Source: Hyphomicrobiales bacterium (lineage in GTDB: Bacteria > Pseudomonadota > Alphaproteobacteria > Rhizobiales > Rhizobiaceae). Taken from it: a stretch of DNA of 64,000 nt. Below the pieces are notes generated by a model. The model saw only the letters and a program-made list of their open reading frames with translations. It was not told where the DNA came from and made no database searches. Of this stretch, positions 9,115 through 20,628 are shown piece after piece (position 1 is the first letter of the stretch; each line of letters starts with the position of its first letter). The position numbers and the translations under genes are program-made. The stretch lies in contig UCKM01000019.1 of NCBI GenBank assembly GCA_900473175.1, positions 22,049-86,048 on the forward strand. Reading direction: 5' to 3'.

Positions 9115-10373
9115 GCGCAATCACTGATCAAAGCGAGACGGACGGCGCCCGTCACGCCGCGAAGAACCGCGCGCTGGTCAAGCTGATCTCGACCTTTGCT
9201 ATTGGCTTCGGCGTGTTTCTTTCCGGGTTCGTGATCGATGAGCCCGCTCCCTATGAGCTTTATATGGCCGGGCTCATCGCCATCTGGGCGCTGTTCGGCC
9301 TCAGGCTCTCGCGAACCACATCGGTCCTGCTTGCCATCCTTGTTATCTTCAATCTTGGCGGCCTCATATCGATGGGGCAAATGCCGGATCTGAAGGCTGC
9401 GCCGATGTACATCGCCGTCTCGCTGTTCCTTGGTTTCACTGCGGTGTTCTACGCGGCAATCATCAACAGCGACGACAGCATCCTTTCGGTCATCTTCAAG
9501 GCCTATATTCTTGCTGCCGTTTGTACGTCGCTGCTCGGTATCCTTGGCTATTTCGATGCGTTTCCCGGTGCTGACATGTTCACGCGCTATGGGCGAGCCA
9601 TGGGTGCATTTCAGGACCCCAACGTCTTCGGTCCGTTCCTGCTCCTGCCCCTTGCCTGGCTGGTGCATGGCGTGCTTGTCGGTGATCTGCGGGCACTGCC
9701 CATTCGCCTTGCGCCAATCCTCATTCTCGTTCTCGGCATTTTCCTTTCCTTCTCGCGCGCCGCCTGGGGCATGACCGCCTTCATCATCGCCGGCGTGGCC
9801 TTTGTTCTGTTCATCCGCACCTCCGACAGGGTCTTCCGGCTGCGGATCATTCTTCTTGCCGGACTTGCCGTCATATTCGTTGCGCTCGCCATTATTGTCG
9901 CGCTGCAAATCCCCAGCGTCGCCGATCTTTTCAATGCACGGGCGCAATTGGTGCAGGACTATGATGAGGCGCAGTTCGGACGGTTTGCCCGGCACTGGTA
10001 TGGACTGCTCATGTCCATCGACCATCCACTCGGCATCGGCCCATTGGAATTCGGACCGATCTTCGGCGAGGACACCCATAATATCTGGCTCAAGGCGGCT
10101 CTGGATTATGGCTGGATCGGGTTTATCAGCTACCTGACGCTGACAATGCTGACGCTCGGTCTCGGTTTGCGGATTCTCTTTCGCGAACGGCCGTGGCAAC
10201 CTTACCTGCTTTGCACATACCTCGTTTATGTCGCGCACGTCGCTGTCGGCAATGTCATCGACACTGATCATTGGCGTCATTTTTGGCTGCTGATCGGCAT
10301 TATTTGGGGATGCGCCGCGCTCGAAGCGCGCTTTCAAAGCAGGCTTATCGCTAGCGAACCGACGAATCGTTAG
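9111..10373 (+). CDS. O-antigen ligase / Wzy-type polymerase membrane protein
   Basis: 420 residues with about ten to twelve hydrophobic helices. The Wzy_C domain is recognisable around residues 200-350, including the large periplasmic loop with HPLGIGPLEFGPIFGEDTHN, where the His in DTHN fits the conserved catalytic region of ligases/polymerases. The start is TTG, overlapping the previous stop by four bases, indicating translational coupling. It closes the exopolysaccharide operon. No Wzx flippase is in the window. Confidence 0.85.
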   Translation: MSAITDQSETDGARHAAKNRALVKLISTFAIGFGVFLSGFVIDEPAPYELYMAGLIAIWALFGLRLSRTTSVLLAILVIFNLGGLISMGQMPDLKAAPMYIAVSLFLGFTAVFYAAIINSDDSILSVIFKAYILAAVCTSLLGILGYFDAFPGADMFTRYGRAMGAFQDPNVFGPFLLLPLAWLVHGVLVGDLRALPIRLAPILILVLGIFLSFSRAAWGMTAFIIAGVAFVLFIRTSDRVFRLRIILLAGLAVIFVALAIIVALQIPSVADLFNARAQLVQDYDEAQFGRFARHWYGLLMSIDHPLGIGPLEFGPIFGEDTHNIWLKAALDYGWIGFISYLTLTMLTLGLGLRILFRERPWQPYLLCTYLVYVAHVAVGNVIDTDHWRHFWLLIGIIWGCAALEARFQSRLIASEPTNR

Positions 10374-10560
10374 ATAGAAATGCCTTTGCTAAGCGGGGGA
10401 TCGACATTTGACGTTTCTGGACGACGACAATCCCAACTATTCCAAAGCGGATGGCGAACTGTAAGCGGTGTCCCGGTCGCACCCTGACCAAGATACTTTA
10501 GGTAGTTTCGAGGATTGCCGCCATGACGGGAAGGCTGCTTCGCGCCGCCAAAAGCGGTCA
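10374..10560. other. Non-coding stretch after the polysaccharide operon
   Basis: 187 bases without a supportable gene. It follows the wzy-like stop and abuts the truncated DUF1254 gene. I looked for the missing DUF1254 C-terminus on the minus strand here and did not find it. Confidence 0.4.
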
Positions 10561-10875
10561 TTAAAGCTTTTCGGCGAAATCGAAATAGGTCAGCATCTCG
10601 CCATTCTTCCCACCGAAGACATTGTAATGCGCCCGACGCCATTCGTCGAGGCCGACGGCGGGAAGGCCCCAGATGTAGGCTTGTGACGCCCGTTGAAAAT
10701 CCATCTCGTCATAGAGCTTGTCGACCGTCTCACGGGACGGATAGCCGCTCTCGAAATGCAACGTTCCAATGCGGGTTTCGAGCGTATCCGGGGTCTCCCG
10801 TGCATAGGAAACGGGCAAGCTCACTCCTACGAGCAGAGCGGCGGATAATGCGATATGCATCTTCCTGCCAAGCAT
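10561..10875 (-). pseudogene. DUF1254 protein, N-terminal fragment
   Basis: 104 residues: signal peptide (MHIALSAALLVGVSLPVSYA) followed by the first section of a DUF1254 protein (SRETVDKLYDEMDFQRASQAYIW, then LPAVGLDEWRR). The intact neighbour at 10928-12463 has the same motif order but runs to 511 residues, so about 80% of the domain is missing. A good GGAGG site precedes the ATG, so it may still be translated as a small secreted protein. It is a truncated paralogue of the gene 52 bases upstream. Confidence 0.75.
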
Positions 10876-10927
10876 GGCATCCTCCTGTCGTTGATGGGAC
10901 CGAATTCAGATTAGGCGAGCCGAGAAG

Positions 10928-12463
10928 CTACTTGAGCTTCTCGATGTCGCCGGGCTTCCAGCTGTAATCGACGGCGTGTTCGCCTGGGCCATAGAGGCGA
11001 AGAATTGCGAAGAAGCCACGGCCGGGGGCTGTCGCGAGCCAATTGGCTTCCTTGCCATCCGGGGCTTTCGGCCCAATGTAGAGGTCGATCGTGCCGTCGG
11101 GGTTCTTGACCGGTTTGTCACGCGATCCGAGCGATGGGAAGCGGCGAGCTTCGGTTGCGAGGCCGGACGCATTCTCCGCCTCGTAGAGCGTCAACGACCA
11201 GAAGAGTTCGGCTGGGACGTTCGGTGGCAAGGTCAGCTTGTAGTTGCTGTCTCCCGAAAGAGCGTCGTTGGCAGCATCGTTGAAGGCGATAGCATAAAAC
11301 GCCCCGCGTCCCGCCGTCAGCGACACCATGCCAGGACTAATCGAGTAGTAGTCGGTGAACATCCAGACGCGCCGAGCGATGTCGGTATATCCGTGCTCCC
11401 GATCCACCCAGTGGAAGTCGATGGACTTTTCCGGACCCGGTTCGGCGGCGGTATTGATTGGATTTGTCCAGCGGCGGTCCGGCCAGACAAGGAGCGAGCG
11501 CCCCTCTACCGTCTCACTGAGGCCGACAACCCGGCTCATTTTGTAGCCCACGTTGGCCCCGTAGTTGAGGATCGTTCTGGCGGAAGGTGAAGGAGCAAAC
11601 GGCTTGCCTTCGATGAGACCGATATTCGCGAGGATTCCGAGACCTTCCGGACCTGCGAGATTGCGACCCTCCCGGTCAACCAGCCACTTCAACTGCTCGA
11701 AAGCGGTGATATCCGAGCGCGGCAGCATGTTCGCGGAAACGCCCGACGCATCCGGGTATTCCATCGGCTTGCGCTCGCTTTCCGGGACATTCAATGGATA
11801 GACCTTCGCCTGTTCCATCAGCTTAACAGCAGGCGAAAGGTCGCTCGGGTCCTTGTAGAAGGCTCGCAGGAAGATGAAGAGGTTGTTGGTGCCCGAACGA
11901 AAGATATAGTAGCTTTTCGGCACCTCGCCCTTGTAGCCCGGAGGCAAAACGAGAAACTTGCCGCCCTTGCCAGCATCCGGCCCCGGCAGTCCAACGTCAC
12001 CCATGAACTTGCCGCCATCGACCGGGATCGGCCGCTGCCAGAAATCGAGCAGAATGCCCTGCAGATTCGGCGGCGCTTCAAACACGATTGGCCCCGTATC
12101 ACCCATGTCGACATAGCCCATCGCATAGATCACATCGGAATTGGGCGTCGTGACCAATGTCTTGGTATCCAGTCGCTCCTTCCATACCGGCAGGATATTG
12201 TACCCTGCTCCGAAGACCTGTTCGGAGCCGAACTTCATGCCCAGCGTGTTGACCAACGGGAGAGCCCAGAGATAGCCCTGTGTCGCCTCCTGGAACAGCA
12301 TCTCATCTTTCAGGGTCTGGGCTGTTTCAGCTGTGGGACGGTTCTGTTCGAAGGGAAGATCGGCAAGGTTTCCGAACCTGCTTTGGTCGGCAAGCGCGGA
12401 ACCCGCCATACTGATGACCAAGGCGGTCGCTGTCAGTAGGAAATTCTTGTGCATACGATGCAT
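10928..12463 (-). CDS. DUF1254/DUF1214 domain secreted protein
   Basis: 511 residues. Signal peptide (about 1-25, cleavage near ALA-DQ), DUF1254 domain (about 70-200, TTPNSDVIYAMGYVDM) and C-terminal DUF1214 domain (about 370-490, FWSLTLYEAENASG). It is a periplasmic protein of unknown biochemical role; the family is often encoded near phospholipase, sulfatase or channel genes. The ATG at 12463 has a GGAGGCG site. An arylsulfatase and an MscS channel lie nearby. Confidence 0.85.
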   Translation of the reverse strand: MHRMHKNFLLTATALVISMAGSALADQSRFGNLADLPFEQNRPTAETAQTLKDEMLFQEATQGYLWALPLVNTLGMKFGSEQVFGAGYNILPVWKERLDTKTLVTTPNSDVIYAMGYVDMGDTGPIVFEAPPNLQGILLDFWQRPIPVDGGKFMGDVGLPGPDAGKGGKFLVLPPGYKGEVPKSYYIFRSGTNNLFIFLRAFYKDPSDLSPAVKLMEQAKVYPLNVPESERKPMEYPDASGVSANMLPRSDITAFEQLKWLVDREGRNLAGPEGLGILANIGLIEGKPFAPSPSARTILNYGANVGYKMSRVVGLSETVEGRSLLVWPDRRWTNPINTAAEPGPEKSIDFHWVDREHGYTDIARRVWMFTDYYSISPGMVSLTAGRGAFYAIAFNDAANDALSGDSNYKLTLPPNVPAELFWSLTLYEAENASGLATEARRFPSLGSRDKPVKNPDGTIDLYIGPKAPDGKEANWLATAPGRGFFAILRLYGPGEHAVDYSWKPGDIEKLK

Positions 12464-12520
12464 GACATTCGCCTCCAGATAGTAAAATCTTGACGCTTCT
12501 CATTCGCATTTCAGGGCGGA

Positions 12521-12883
12521 CTATGCGATCAGTCGTTGCGAGCGGCTATGCGATTTTTGCCAAAATTCAAATCCACGTTTCCGACAGTCGTCGCTGGTGA
12601 ATGCCAGCCAGTGTAGCGCTCGGAAGCCCTCCAAAAACATCGGGATGTCCAGCGCCTTTCCCAGAGACAAGGTGTCGGGCGACAATGGGCCGCGCAAAGC
12701 GACGCGGCCGTCGATCAATCCGCCGGCATAGGTGATGTCGCCGTCTTGGGCGAATACAATGCTTCCCCCCAGTTTTCCGCGAGACATCTGGGTCGCTTCC
12801 ATTCCGGCACCATGCACAGCGTCGGCAAGGTCTTCAACCCGCGAGGTATTAAGTCGATGCCATGCTGTTGTCGTCTGGACCAT
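12521..12883 (-). pseudogene. AraC-type regulator, N-terminal domain remnant
   Basis: 120 residues. The first about 80 residues (VEDLADAVHGAGMEATQMSR, then SIVFAQDGDITYAGG and LRGPLSPDTLSLG) resemble the cupin-like sensor domain preceding the HTH in one branch of AraC regulators. The last about 38 residues no longer match, and the HTH pair is absent. A GGAGAG site precedes the ATG at 12883. It is probably a regulator cut by rearrangement; loss of DNA binding is expected if translated. Confidence 0.55.
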
Positions 12884-12968
12884 ATTTGCTCTCCAAGATT
12901 GTCGAGCACCTACCGCAGGGTTGAGGCTCGACTTTTGGGAGGAAGACACCACTTGCCCTGTCGAACTG

Positions 12969-12986
12969 GAAGTACGTTACGGTAAA
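12969..12986. promoter_or_regulatory. GTTACnGTAAC-type operator (imperfect)
   Basis: GAAGTACGTTAC followed by GGTAAA. The first 12 bases are identical to the site at 18954-18965, and the core GTTAC-G-GTAA is a one-off match to the palindrome GTTACnGTAAC. It lies upstream of the AraC-type remnant. Confidence 0.45.
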
Positions 12987-13050
12987 TTTTGCGCTGAATC
13001 GACGTCTACCAACGGCGACACCTTGTTCTCGCGCTGGTTACGGCGAACTG

Positions 13051-13263
13051 ATGCTTCGAGCCTTCGAATCTGCGATGGCGAGACTGAAGATTTCCGATGA
13101 AACCGATCCGGAAATCGACAGGCTGGCGCGGCTTGTCAGGGCCGCCTTCATTATCGGCAATCGTGATCCTGCCGCAATGGCGGAGTTTGCGGTGAACGCC
13201 GTCCTCTTGCGGCGCAGCCGGCCACAAAGCACAACCCCGCTTCCTGAAGCTCCTGGCGGCTGA
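13051..13263 (+). CDS. Small hypothetical protein
   Basis: 70 residues with a DPEIDRLARLVRAAF...GNRDPAAMAEFAVNAV pattern, reminiscent of small alphaproteobacterial proteins that carry a DPxxxxxA...GxRDPxxI repeat. No ribosome-binding site is clear, and the frame stays open upstream of the ATG. It could be a remnant of a longer gene. Function unknown. Confidence 0.4.
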   Translation: MLRAFESAMARLKISDETDPEIDRLARLVRAAFIIGNRDPAAMAEFAVNAVLLRRSRPQSTTPLPEAPGG

Positions 13264-13270
13264 TGCGCGT

Positions 13271-15433
13271 CTACCCTTCGCCTTCCCCCGACTTCGCCGC
13301 ATCGGCGGCCTTCTTGCGAGCCATGGTTTCTCTTGTGGCCGCCGCCACGGCCCCGGCCGAATGGTCCTCGTTGCCGGCAACCTGCACCGTGGGCGAAGCA
13401 AATCCGATGCCGTTCTCCGCAAAGGCTTCGCGGATCATCGCGTAGGCCCGCCGCCGGATCGTGGACTGGTGGCCCGGCTTTGTCATCATGGCGAAGCTCA
13501 GGTTGATGCCATAGTCACCAAAGGCCTCCACGCCCTTCATTTTTACCGTCTCGATGATTTGCGGGCCAAATTCTTCATCTGCGAGCAGTGCCGCACCGAC
13601 ACCCTTCACAAGCTTTTTGACCTTGGCGATATCGGTGTCGTAATTCACGGAGATCAGGAACTTGTCGATGACCCAATCGCGGCTCATGTTCTGAACCGCA
13701 CCCAGCGAACCGAAGGGAACGGTAAAGATGGGGCCGCGGTGATGGCGCAGCTTCACCGAACGGATACTGAATGATTCGACCGTGCCCTTGTAGCTGCCGC
13801 TCTGGATATATTCCCCTACGCGGAAAGCATCGTCGGTCATGTAGAATACGCCGCTGATGACGTCCTTCACGAGCGACTGCGAGCCGAAACCGATCGCGAC
13901 GCCGAAGATGCCGGCACCGGCGATCAAAGGACCGATCTCAACGCCGAGGCCGGAGAGAACCATCATGATAGCGATGGCGGCGATCAGCGCCGCAAGGAAG
14001 TTGCGCAGGATCGGCAGCAGGGTCAAAAGCCGCCCGCTGCGGGCAAGTTCGGCCGCATCGCCGCCTTCCACGCGGGCGCGTTCGATGCGCCGGTTGATGA
14101 GACCCTTGACCAGTTGCCAAATGAGGTCAGCGGCAAGCAGGACCACCACGCCGCTCAATACGCCGCGCACGATGCGATTGGCGCTTTCATCTCCCATCAG
14201 ACCACTGGCCCGTAAGCGGACGACCGTGGCAAGCCAGGCCACGGCAAGCCCGATGACGATTGCCCTTGCTCCCCGCTCCATAAGCACTTCGAAAATGGCA
14301 TTGCGCGATTTGGCCGCGTCGTCATTGTCGGCGAAGAATGATTTCACGATCGTACTGGTCGACCTGAGCACAGGGGGCAGGACGAGGGCATAAATACCGA
14401 CCCACAACAACAGGTTCATGCCCGCGACCCACAGGAGCCAGAGCAGGCACAGGAAGAAGGTCAGCAGCCATTCCTTGAGGTAGTAAACCCTGGACGCAGC
14501 GGGTGGTGCTGGTCGTCTCCATACGGTTTCTATGCCGATCGCCAACAGACCGAGCCCAAGGACATAAACCACCAGGCTTCTGACATTGGGGGTGAAATGA
14601 AGGATGTCCATCTGGCCGGCCAAAGCCCAGCCGACAAAGAATATGCCGGCGAACATGGCGACGCGGCGGTGCCAGAACGCCGCCTTAGCATCGTCCATCG
14701 GAATGAGACGCATCTTGGGTTGGCCGTCCTCGTTTGCTTTGCCCCGGCCCGTACCAAGCAGGATCGTCGTGATCTGCATGATCACCCGCCAGCCGATGAG
14801 GGCGACGAGCAAGGTCAGGACAAGGGAAGCAAGGAGCGGCGGCCAGGTGAATGCGAGAAAGGCGCCGACGCTGGCGGCTGCGAACACCACCAGCGGCGCA
14901 ATGGCCATGAAAATGGCACGGCCGACGAGGTGATGGCGTGCCGGCGTGTCGGCATCGGTTGCATGCGCTAGGCTGCGCTGATGCGCGCGGCCGACGATGC
15001 GCCGAAACACCATCTCAGCACCGAAACCGAGCGCCGCGAACCCTAGGAACAAAACTAGGATCGCCCCCGGCCCTCGCCCATGGATCTCGGTCATGATCGT
15101 CGAGCTTGCATCCTCGAACTCTTCGGGAACTTCGGGAATAGCTTCTCCGACCTCGCGCAGGTGCGCCCGAATGGCGTTCGACCAAATCATGAAGTCGCTG
15201 GCGGAAGCGCCCATCGACATTTCCGGCGCCGGCGGCGCGCCCTTCTTGGCGATCCACGTCTTGACCTCGGGATCATCGAGGAGCTTCAGCAGCTGCTCAA
15301 CCTTTTCCGGTGGCGGTGGCGGTGCGACGGTTTGTGCCTGCGAGAGCGCAGCGAAGGCGATGAGTGCCGCCAGACCCAGGGAAAACACAAGGCCAGCCCG
15401 CGCGGCAATGACCCGAAACACGACAACTCTCAT
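13271..15433 (-). CDS. Large mechanosensitive channel, MscS family
   Basis: 720 residues. Signal peptide (about 1-33), a periplasmic Pro-rich/helical segment (about 35-110), some ten membrane helices, then the MscS pore helix and beta domain (about 495-640): GVAIGFGSQSLVKDVISGVF is the TM3 pore signature, followed by VESFSIRSVKLRHHRGPIFT. It is much longer than E. coli MscS (286), like MscK/YbdG-style paralogues. It should open under membrane tension during osmotic downshock. A GTTACAGTAAC palindrome lies 233 bases upstream. Confidence 0.9.
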   Translation of the reverse strand: MRVVVFRVIAARAGLVFSLGLAALIAFAALSQAQTVAPPPPPEKVEQLLKLLDDPEVKTWIAKKGAPPAPEMSMGASASDFMIWSNAIRAHLREVGEAIPEVPEEFEDASSTIMTEIHGRGPGAILVLFLGFAALGFGAEMVFRRIVGRAHQRSLAHATDADTPARHHLVGRAIFMAIAPLVVFAAASVGAFLAFTWPPLLASLVLTLLVALIGWRVIMQITTILLGTGRGKANEDGQPKMRLIPMDDAKAAFWHRRVAMFAGIFFVGWALAGQMDILHFTPNVRSLVVYVLGLGLLAIGIETVWRRPAPPAASRVYYLKEWLLTFFLCLLWLLWVAGMNLLLWVGIYALVLPPVLRSTSTIVKSFFADNDDAAKSRNAIFEVLMERGARAIVIGLAVAWLATVVRLRASGLMGDESANRIVRGVLSGVVVLLAADLIWQLVKGLINRRIERARVEGGDAAELARSGRLLTLLPILRNFLAALIAAIAIMMVLSGLGVEIGPLIAGAGIFGVAIGFGSQSLVKDVISGVFYMTDDAFRVGEYIQSGSYKGTVESFSIRSVKLRHHRGPIFTVPFGSLGAVQNMSRDWVIDKFLISVNYDTDIAKVKKLVKGVGAALLADEEFGPQIIETVKMKGVEAFGDYGINLSFAMMTKPGHQSTIRRRAYAMIREAFAENGIGFASPTVQVAGNEDHSAGAVAAATRETMARKKAADAAKSGEGEG

Positions 15434-15664
15434 CTATCAGCCCCCGGCGAAATTTCTTTTACTATGACCACAATATGCTTTTCTGTCTCATGAATAAATC
15501 AATGCTGCTTTGCACCCGAGCGGAGCCGGAATTGTCCGCAGGAGCGGATTTGCCGACAAGGGAGATCAGCCTGCAATTGCCAGTCCCGCTCAGGTGGGGC
15601 AATCGGAGGGAGGCACCCTGGTTGCCCGCTGAATGTTGGTTCAAATTCGTTGCTGCGTCAAAGC

Positions 15665-15677
15665 TGTTACAGTAACA
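15665..15677. promoter_or_regulatory. Perfect palindrome TGTTACAGTAACA
   Basis: A 13-bp perfect palindrome in the divergent region between the MscS gene (minus) and the small secreted protein gene (plus). It shares its core with sites at 12969 and 18954 and is probably a dimeric repressor site of TetR-like style (inference). Confidence 0.5.
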
Positions 15678-15766
15678 TCGTTGCAATTGCCGAAGTTGCA
15701 TAGCAGGCTTTCCGGCAAATGCGGCCTTCCTGCTGGAGCCGGATATCAAGGGAGGTTTTCACCGAT

Positions 15767-16048
15767 ATGCGACTTGTCCTTCCCGCTCTCTTGTCGGTTC
15801 TATGCATCACTGATCTGGCGGCGGCACAAACGATGCAGACCAACATGCTCGAGCGAAGGACCGCCAGGGCGATCCGCAACGCGGGATTCTGGTGCGACCA
15901 GGTTTCCGATGCCTATATCGACAAGGCGCTGTCATCGACGGGGCCAACGATTGTTAGGGTGACCTGCGATGACAAGACGCGTTTCGAGCAGTACAAGCTG
16001 ACGATGACGAAAGACAACAAGATCGCGAAGATCGAGGTGTGGAAATAG
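15767..16048 (+). CDS. Small secreted protein of unknown function
   Basis: 93 residues. A typical Sec signal peptide (residues 1-20, cleavage near AAA-QT) is followed by a compact domain with two cysteines (GFWCDQV and VTCDDKTRFEQYKLT) that could form a disulfide in the periplasm. The ATG at 15767 is chosen because it starts the signal peptide; the frame is open 48 bases further up. It lies immediately upstream of the tRNA-Pro gene on the opposite strand. No family assigned. Confidence 0.7.
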   Translation: MRLVLPALLSVLCITDLAAAQTMQTNMLERRTARAIRNAGFWCDQVSDAYIDKALSSTGPTIVRVTCDDKTRFEQYKLTMTKDNKIAKIEVWK

Positions 16049-16072
16049 CGGCGCACCGCCGCTTGGGGAATT

Positions 16073-16160
<88 letters not shown>

Positions 16161-16173
<13 letters not shown>

Positions 16174-16189
16174 GGGCTTTTTTTGGCAA
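16161..16189 (-). promoter_or_regulatory. tRNA-Pro promoter supplied by the element
   Basis: On the minus strand, TTGCCA (16184-16189) and TAGGGC (16161-16166) are spaced by 17 bases upstream of the tRNA. At the right end the original chromosomal counterpart reads TTGCGC and TACGGC with an 18-base spacer. The intact tRNA is therefore transcribed from a promoter brought in by the element. Confidence 0.6.
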
Positions 16190-16234
16190 TACCCCAAATA
16201 GAAGAAAAAGAACAAACTGCACACAAATGCACCT

Positions 16235-16279
16235 CGTGGGACCGAACGGCACCAAATGTCCCACGGAGAATCCCACGGG
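16235..16279. repeat. Arm-type integrase site cluster, left end
   Basis: CGTGGGAC (16235-16242) is inverted relative to GTCCCACG (16258-16265), and a third TCCCACGG lies at 16271. The same word GTCCCACGGAAA occurs twice at the right end (56919 and 57437). Position close to both attachment ends fits arm-type integrase binding sites. Confidence 0.5.
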
Positions 16280-16392
16280 TGTTCTCGAACTGTTCGTGGC
16301 GTCGGAGCTGATGTCGATCGCCAAGCGGCCCTTTGGGTTAAGTCGGGCGGGGACGGGGATGCGATATCCCCGCACACCACCGCGAAGGCCAC

Positions 16393-18798
<2,406 letters not shown>

Positions 18799-18953
18799 TG
18801 CTCCCTGTTGGGCTGAACCAAAAGCGGGTAAGCGGCTGATACTTTTACGATCTCAAACGTTATTTCCGTGGGTTAATGAAAATCTGTAGCAATGCGGAAG
18901 ACATAAATTTAACGAACCGATCGCAGAAGCGTCTCAGATTATTGGCCGGCAAT

Positions 18954-18971
18954 GAAGTACGTTACTGTAAC
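18954..18971. promoter_or_regulatory. GTTACTGTAAC operator upstream of arylsulfatase
   Basis: GAAGTACGTTACTGTAAC with a perfect 11-bp core palindrome (18961-18971). It shares 16 of 18 bases with 12969-12986. The 18799-19091 gap otherwise holds nothing I can name. Confidence 0.5.
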
Positions 18972-19091
18972 ATACGGAACCCCCTGTGAGCGGTTATGAG
19001 GGCGGTCGACCCTGCCAGTAGTCGCTGGTGGCGCAAAGTTGCCGGTTGGCAGCCTCATGGATGCCGAAGACTGAAGTCCAAATTATGGGGT

Positions 19092-19343
19092 CTAAAGACT
19101 ACTCGGCCCGTAATACGGGATACAGGTTAGGCCAACGTCTTTAGATGCGCACTTCGCGCATCGTAGCTTTGGCACCAGATCGTCATGCATGGCGCCATGA
19201 GTTCTTCCAAGCCTTGCAGCGAGCCGCTCAAGGTCGAGTTTCTGACAATGGTGACAACCCTTGGCGAAACAAGAAGTCCATAGCTCATAACGGTTCTCGA
19301 TGAGCGAGCCTATGGTTGAATTATCTGATTGTACGGCGCTCAT
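19092..19343 (-). CDS. Small zinc-ribbon-like protein
   Basis: 83 residues. Two Cys pairs: CHHC (about residues 30-33) and CAKC (about 62-65), the latter in LRCAKCASKDVGLTC. This spacing suggests a structural zinc site. Its ATG overlaps the stop of the upstream gene (ATGA), so the two are translationally coupled. No enzymatic motif. Probably a small nucleic-acid or protein-binding accessory factor (inference). Confidence 0.7.
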   Translation of the reverse strand: MSAVQSDNSTIGSLIENRYELWTSCFAKGCHHCQKLDLERLAARLGRTHGAMHDDLVPKLRCAKCASKDVGLTCIPYYGPSSL

Positions 19344-19597
19344 TCCCGTACCGGACGCCAGATGACCCGCTTCTTGTTGACGCGATCGCGATCATCCTCG
19401 TAAGGCATGACTTCGCAGTCTGTAGAATTGCAATCCCGGCATCGGAAAGTAAGGCTTTCGAACGTCCGCCCATGCCCGAGAACACCGGCTAAATCGATTG
19501 CTGTGAACGTCGCAACCTTGTCGCATTGTCGGCAGCCCACGCGCACAAACATGCTGTGGCGCGCGGCCTGCCCGATATTCTTGATAGTCATCGTCAT
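19340..19597 (-). CDS. Small zinc-ribbon-like protein, partner of downstream gene
   Basis: 85 residues from the ATG at 19597. Cys pairs CRQC (about 22-25) and CRDC (about 52-55) with surrounding FVRVGCRQC and SLTFRCRDCNST. It resembles the downstream gene in having two CxxC pairs, but differs in sequence. An in-frame upstream ATG (19756) would overlap the divergent SRAP gene start, so the internal start is preferred. Confidence 0.65.
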   Translation of the reverse strand: MTMTIKNIGQAARHSMFVRVGCRQCDKVATFTAIDLAGVLGHGRTFESLTFRCRDCNSTDCEVMPYEDDRDRVNKKRVIWRPVRE

Positions 19598-19690
19598 GAG
19601 AACAAGATGAGAACATATTCCCAAATCGTCAAGGCCTGACGAGGGCAGAAGCGATCTTGCGAAGGCCCGTCGGATAGCTATCATCGCGGC

Positions 19691-20362
19691 ATGTGCAACT
19701 TGTACAACGCCACCACCACGTTCGAAGCGATGCGGCAGCTTTTCCTGCCGATCCATGATTTGACTAACCGTCTAACCCCGCAGATGGATGTCTTTCCCGA
19801 CTATCACTCACCGATCGGCCGCAAGAATGCTGATGGTGAGCGCGAGCTCGCGTTGGCTCGATGGGGCATGCCCACACCACCGCAGTTCCTCAAAGGCGAA
19901 GTCGATTACGGCGTCACCAACATCCGCAACGTGAAGTCGCCGCACTGGCGGCGCTGGCTTAGACCTGAGAGCCGCTGTGTCGTGCCAGCCACAAGCTTCT
20001 CGGAATACGGCAAGGTCGCTGATCCAGTCACCAAGAAGAAACCCCTTCATTGGTTCGCAGTGAATGAGGAAAAGCCGCTGCTCTGGTTCGCCGGTATCTG
20101 GACGAGCTGGTACAGCATTCGCAAAAAGAAGGAAGGACCCGTCCAGGCCGATATCTTCGCTTTCCTCACGACAGAGCCGAATAGCGTCGTGGCACCAATC
20201 CATCCGCAGGCGATGCCGGTCATTCTGACCACAACCGAAGAAATCGACGTTTGGATGAATGCGCCGGCCGAAGAAGCTTTGCAGTTGCAAAGACCACTTC
20301 CTGACGATCGACTTGTAATTTTAAATAGCGACGAGACTGAAAGTGAGCCAATGTTGTTGTAG
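19691..20362 (+). CDS. SOS response-associated peptidase family protein (SRAP, YedK/HMCES-like)
   Basis: 223 residues. The invariant Cys 2 (MCNLY), which forms the thiazolidine crosslink with abasic DNA, is present. So are the active-site Glu in the VPATSFSEYGK segment (about 100-110) and the His in the HPQAMPVIL motif (about 177-185). The family shields abasic sites in single-stranded DNA. Length is normal for the family. A decayed copy of its 3' end lies at 24794-24880, showing an internal duplication of this stretch. Confidence 0.92.
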   Translation: MCNLYNATTTFEAMRQLFLPIHDLTNRLTPQMDVFPDYHSPIGRKNADGERELALARWGMPTPPQFLKGEVDYGVTNIRNVKSPHWRRWLRPESRCVVPATSFSEYGKVADPVTKKKPLHWFAVNEEKPLLWFAGIWTSWYSIRKKKEGPVQADIFAFLTTEPNSVVAPIHPQAMPVILTTTEEIDVWMNAPAEEALQLQRPLPDDRLVILNSDETESEPMLL

Positions 20363-20375
20363 GGAGGGCTTTACA

Positions 20376-20618
20376 ATGACGATACCCAGACCGGAACGAA
20401 CGAGATGTCATCCTGACCGCTTTGACGCATGTCAACTGGCGATAGAGGATGAGTTGATTGAACTCCTTGGACGCGCCTGTGATGCAGGATGGCACAGAGA
20501 TGAAGTTATCTCGGCCATCACCGAGGTAGCCGATAATCTCGCGCTGGCGAGGCGGGAAGATGTTGCAGTGTCGGTTGAACTTCACGTCGCTCGGCTAATG
20601 AAAAAGCGAAGCGTCTGA
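20376..20618 (+). CDS. Small conserved helical protein (paralogue of 22366 gene)
   Basis: 80 residues: H-P-DRFDACQLAIEDELIELL then AGWHRDEVISAITEVADN. The gene at 22366 shares HPxRFxxCQxAIEDxxxEx(L/I)xxAxxAGWxxDEVxxAIxxVAD, so they are paralogues of one Rhizobiales family of unknown function. Start at ATG 20376 after AGGGAGGG. Confidence 0.7.
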   Translation: MTIPRPERTRCHPDRFDACQLAIEDELIELLGRACDAGWHRDEVISAITEVADNLALARREDVAVSVELHVARLMKKRSV

Positions 20619-20628
20619 GCCCTGGTCA

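Noticed and set aside
9108-10337. 409-codon open frame opposite the O-antigen-ligase gene
   Set aside because: Composition is rich in charged residues with no domain, and the plus strand has a clear multi-helix membrane protein with Wzy_C features.
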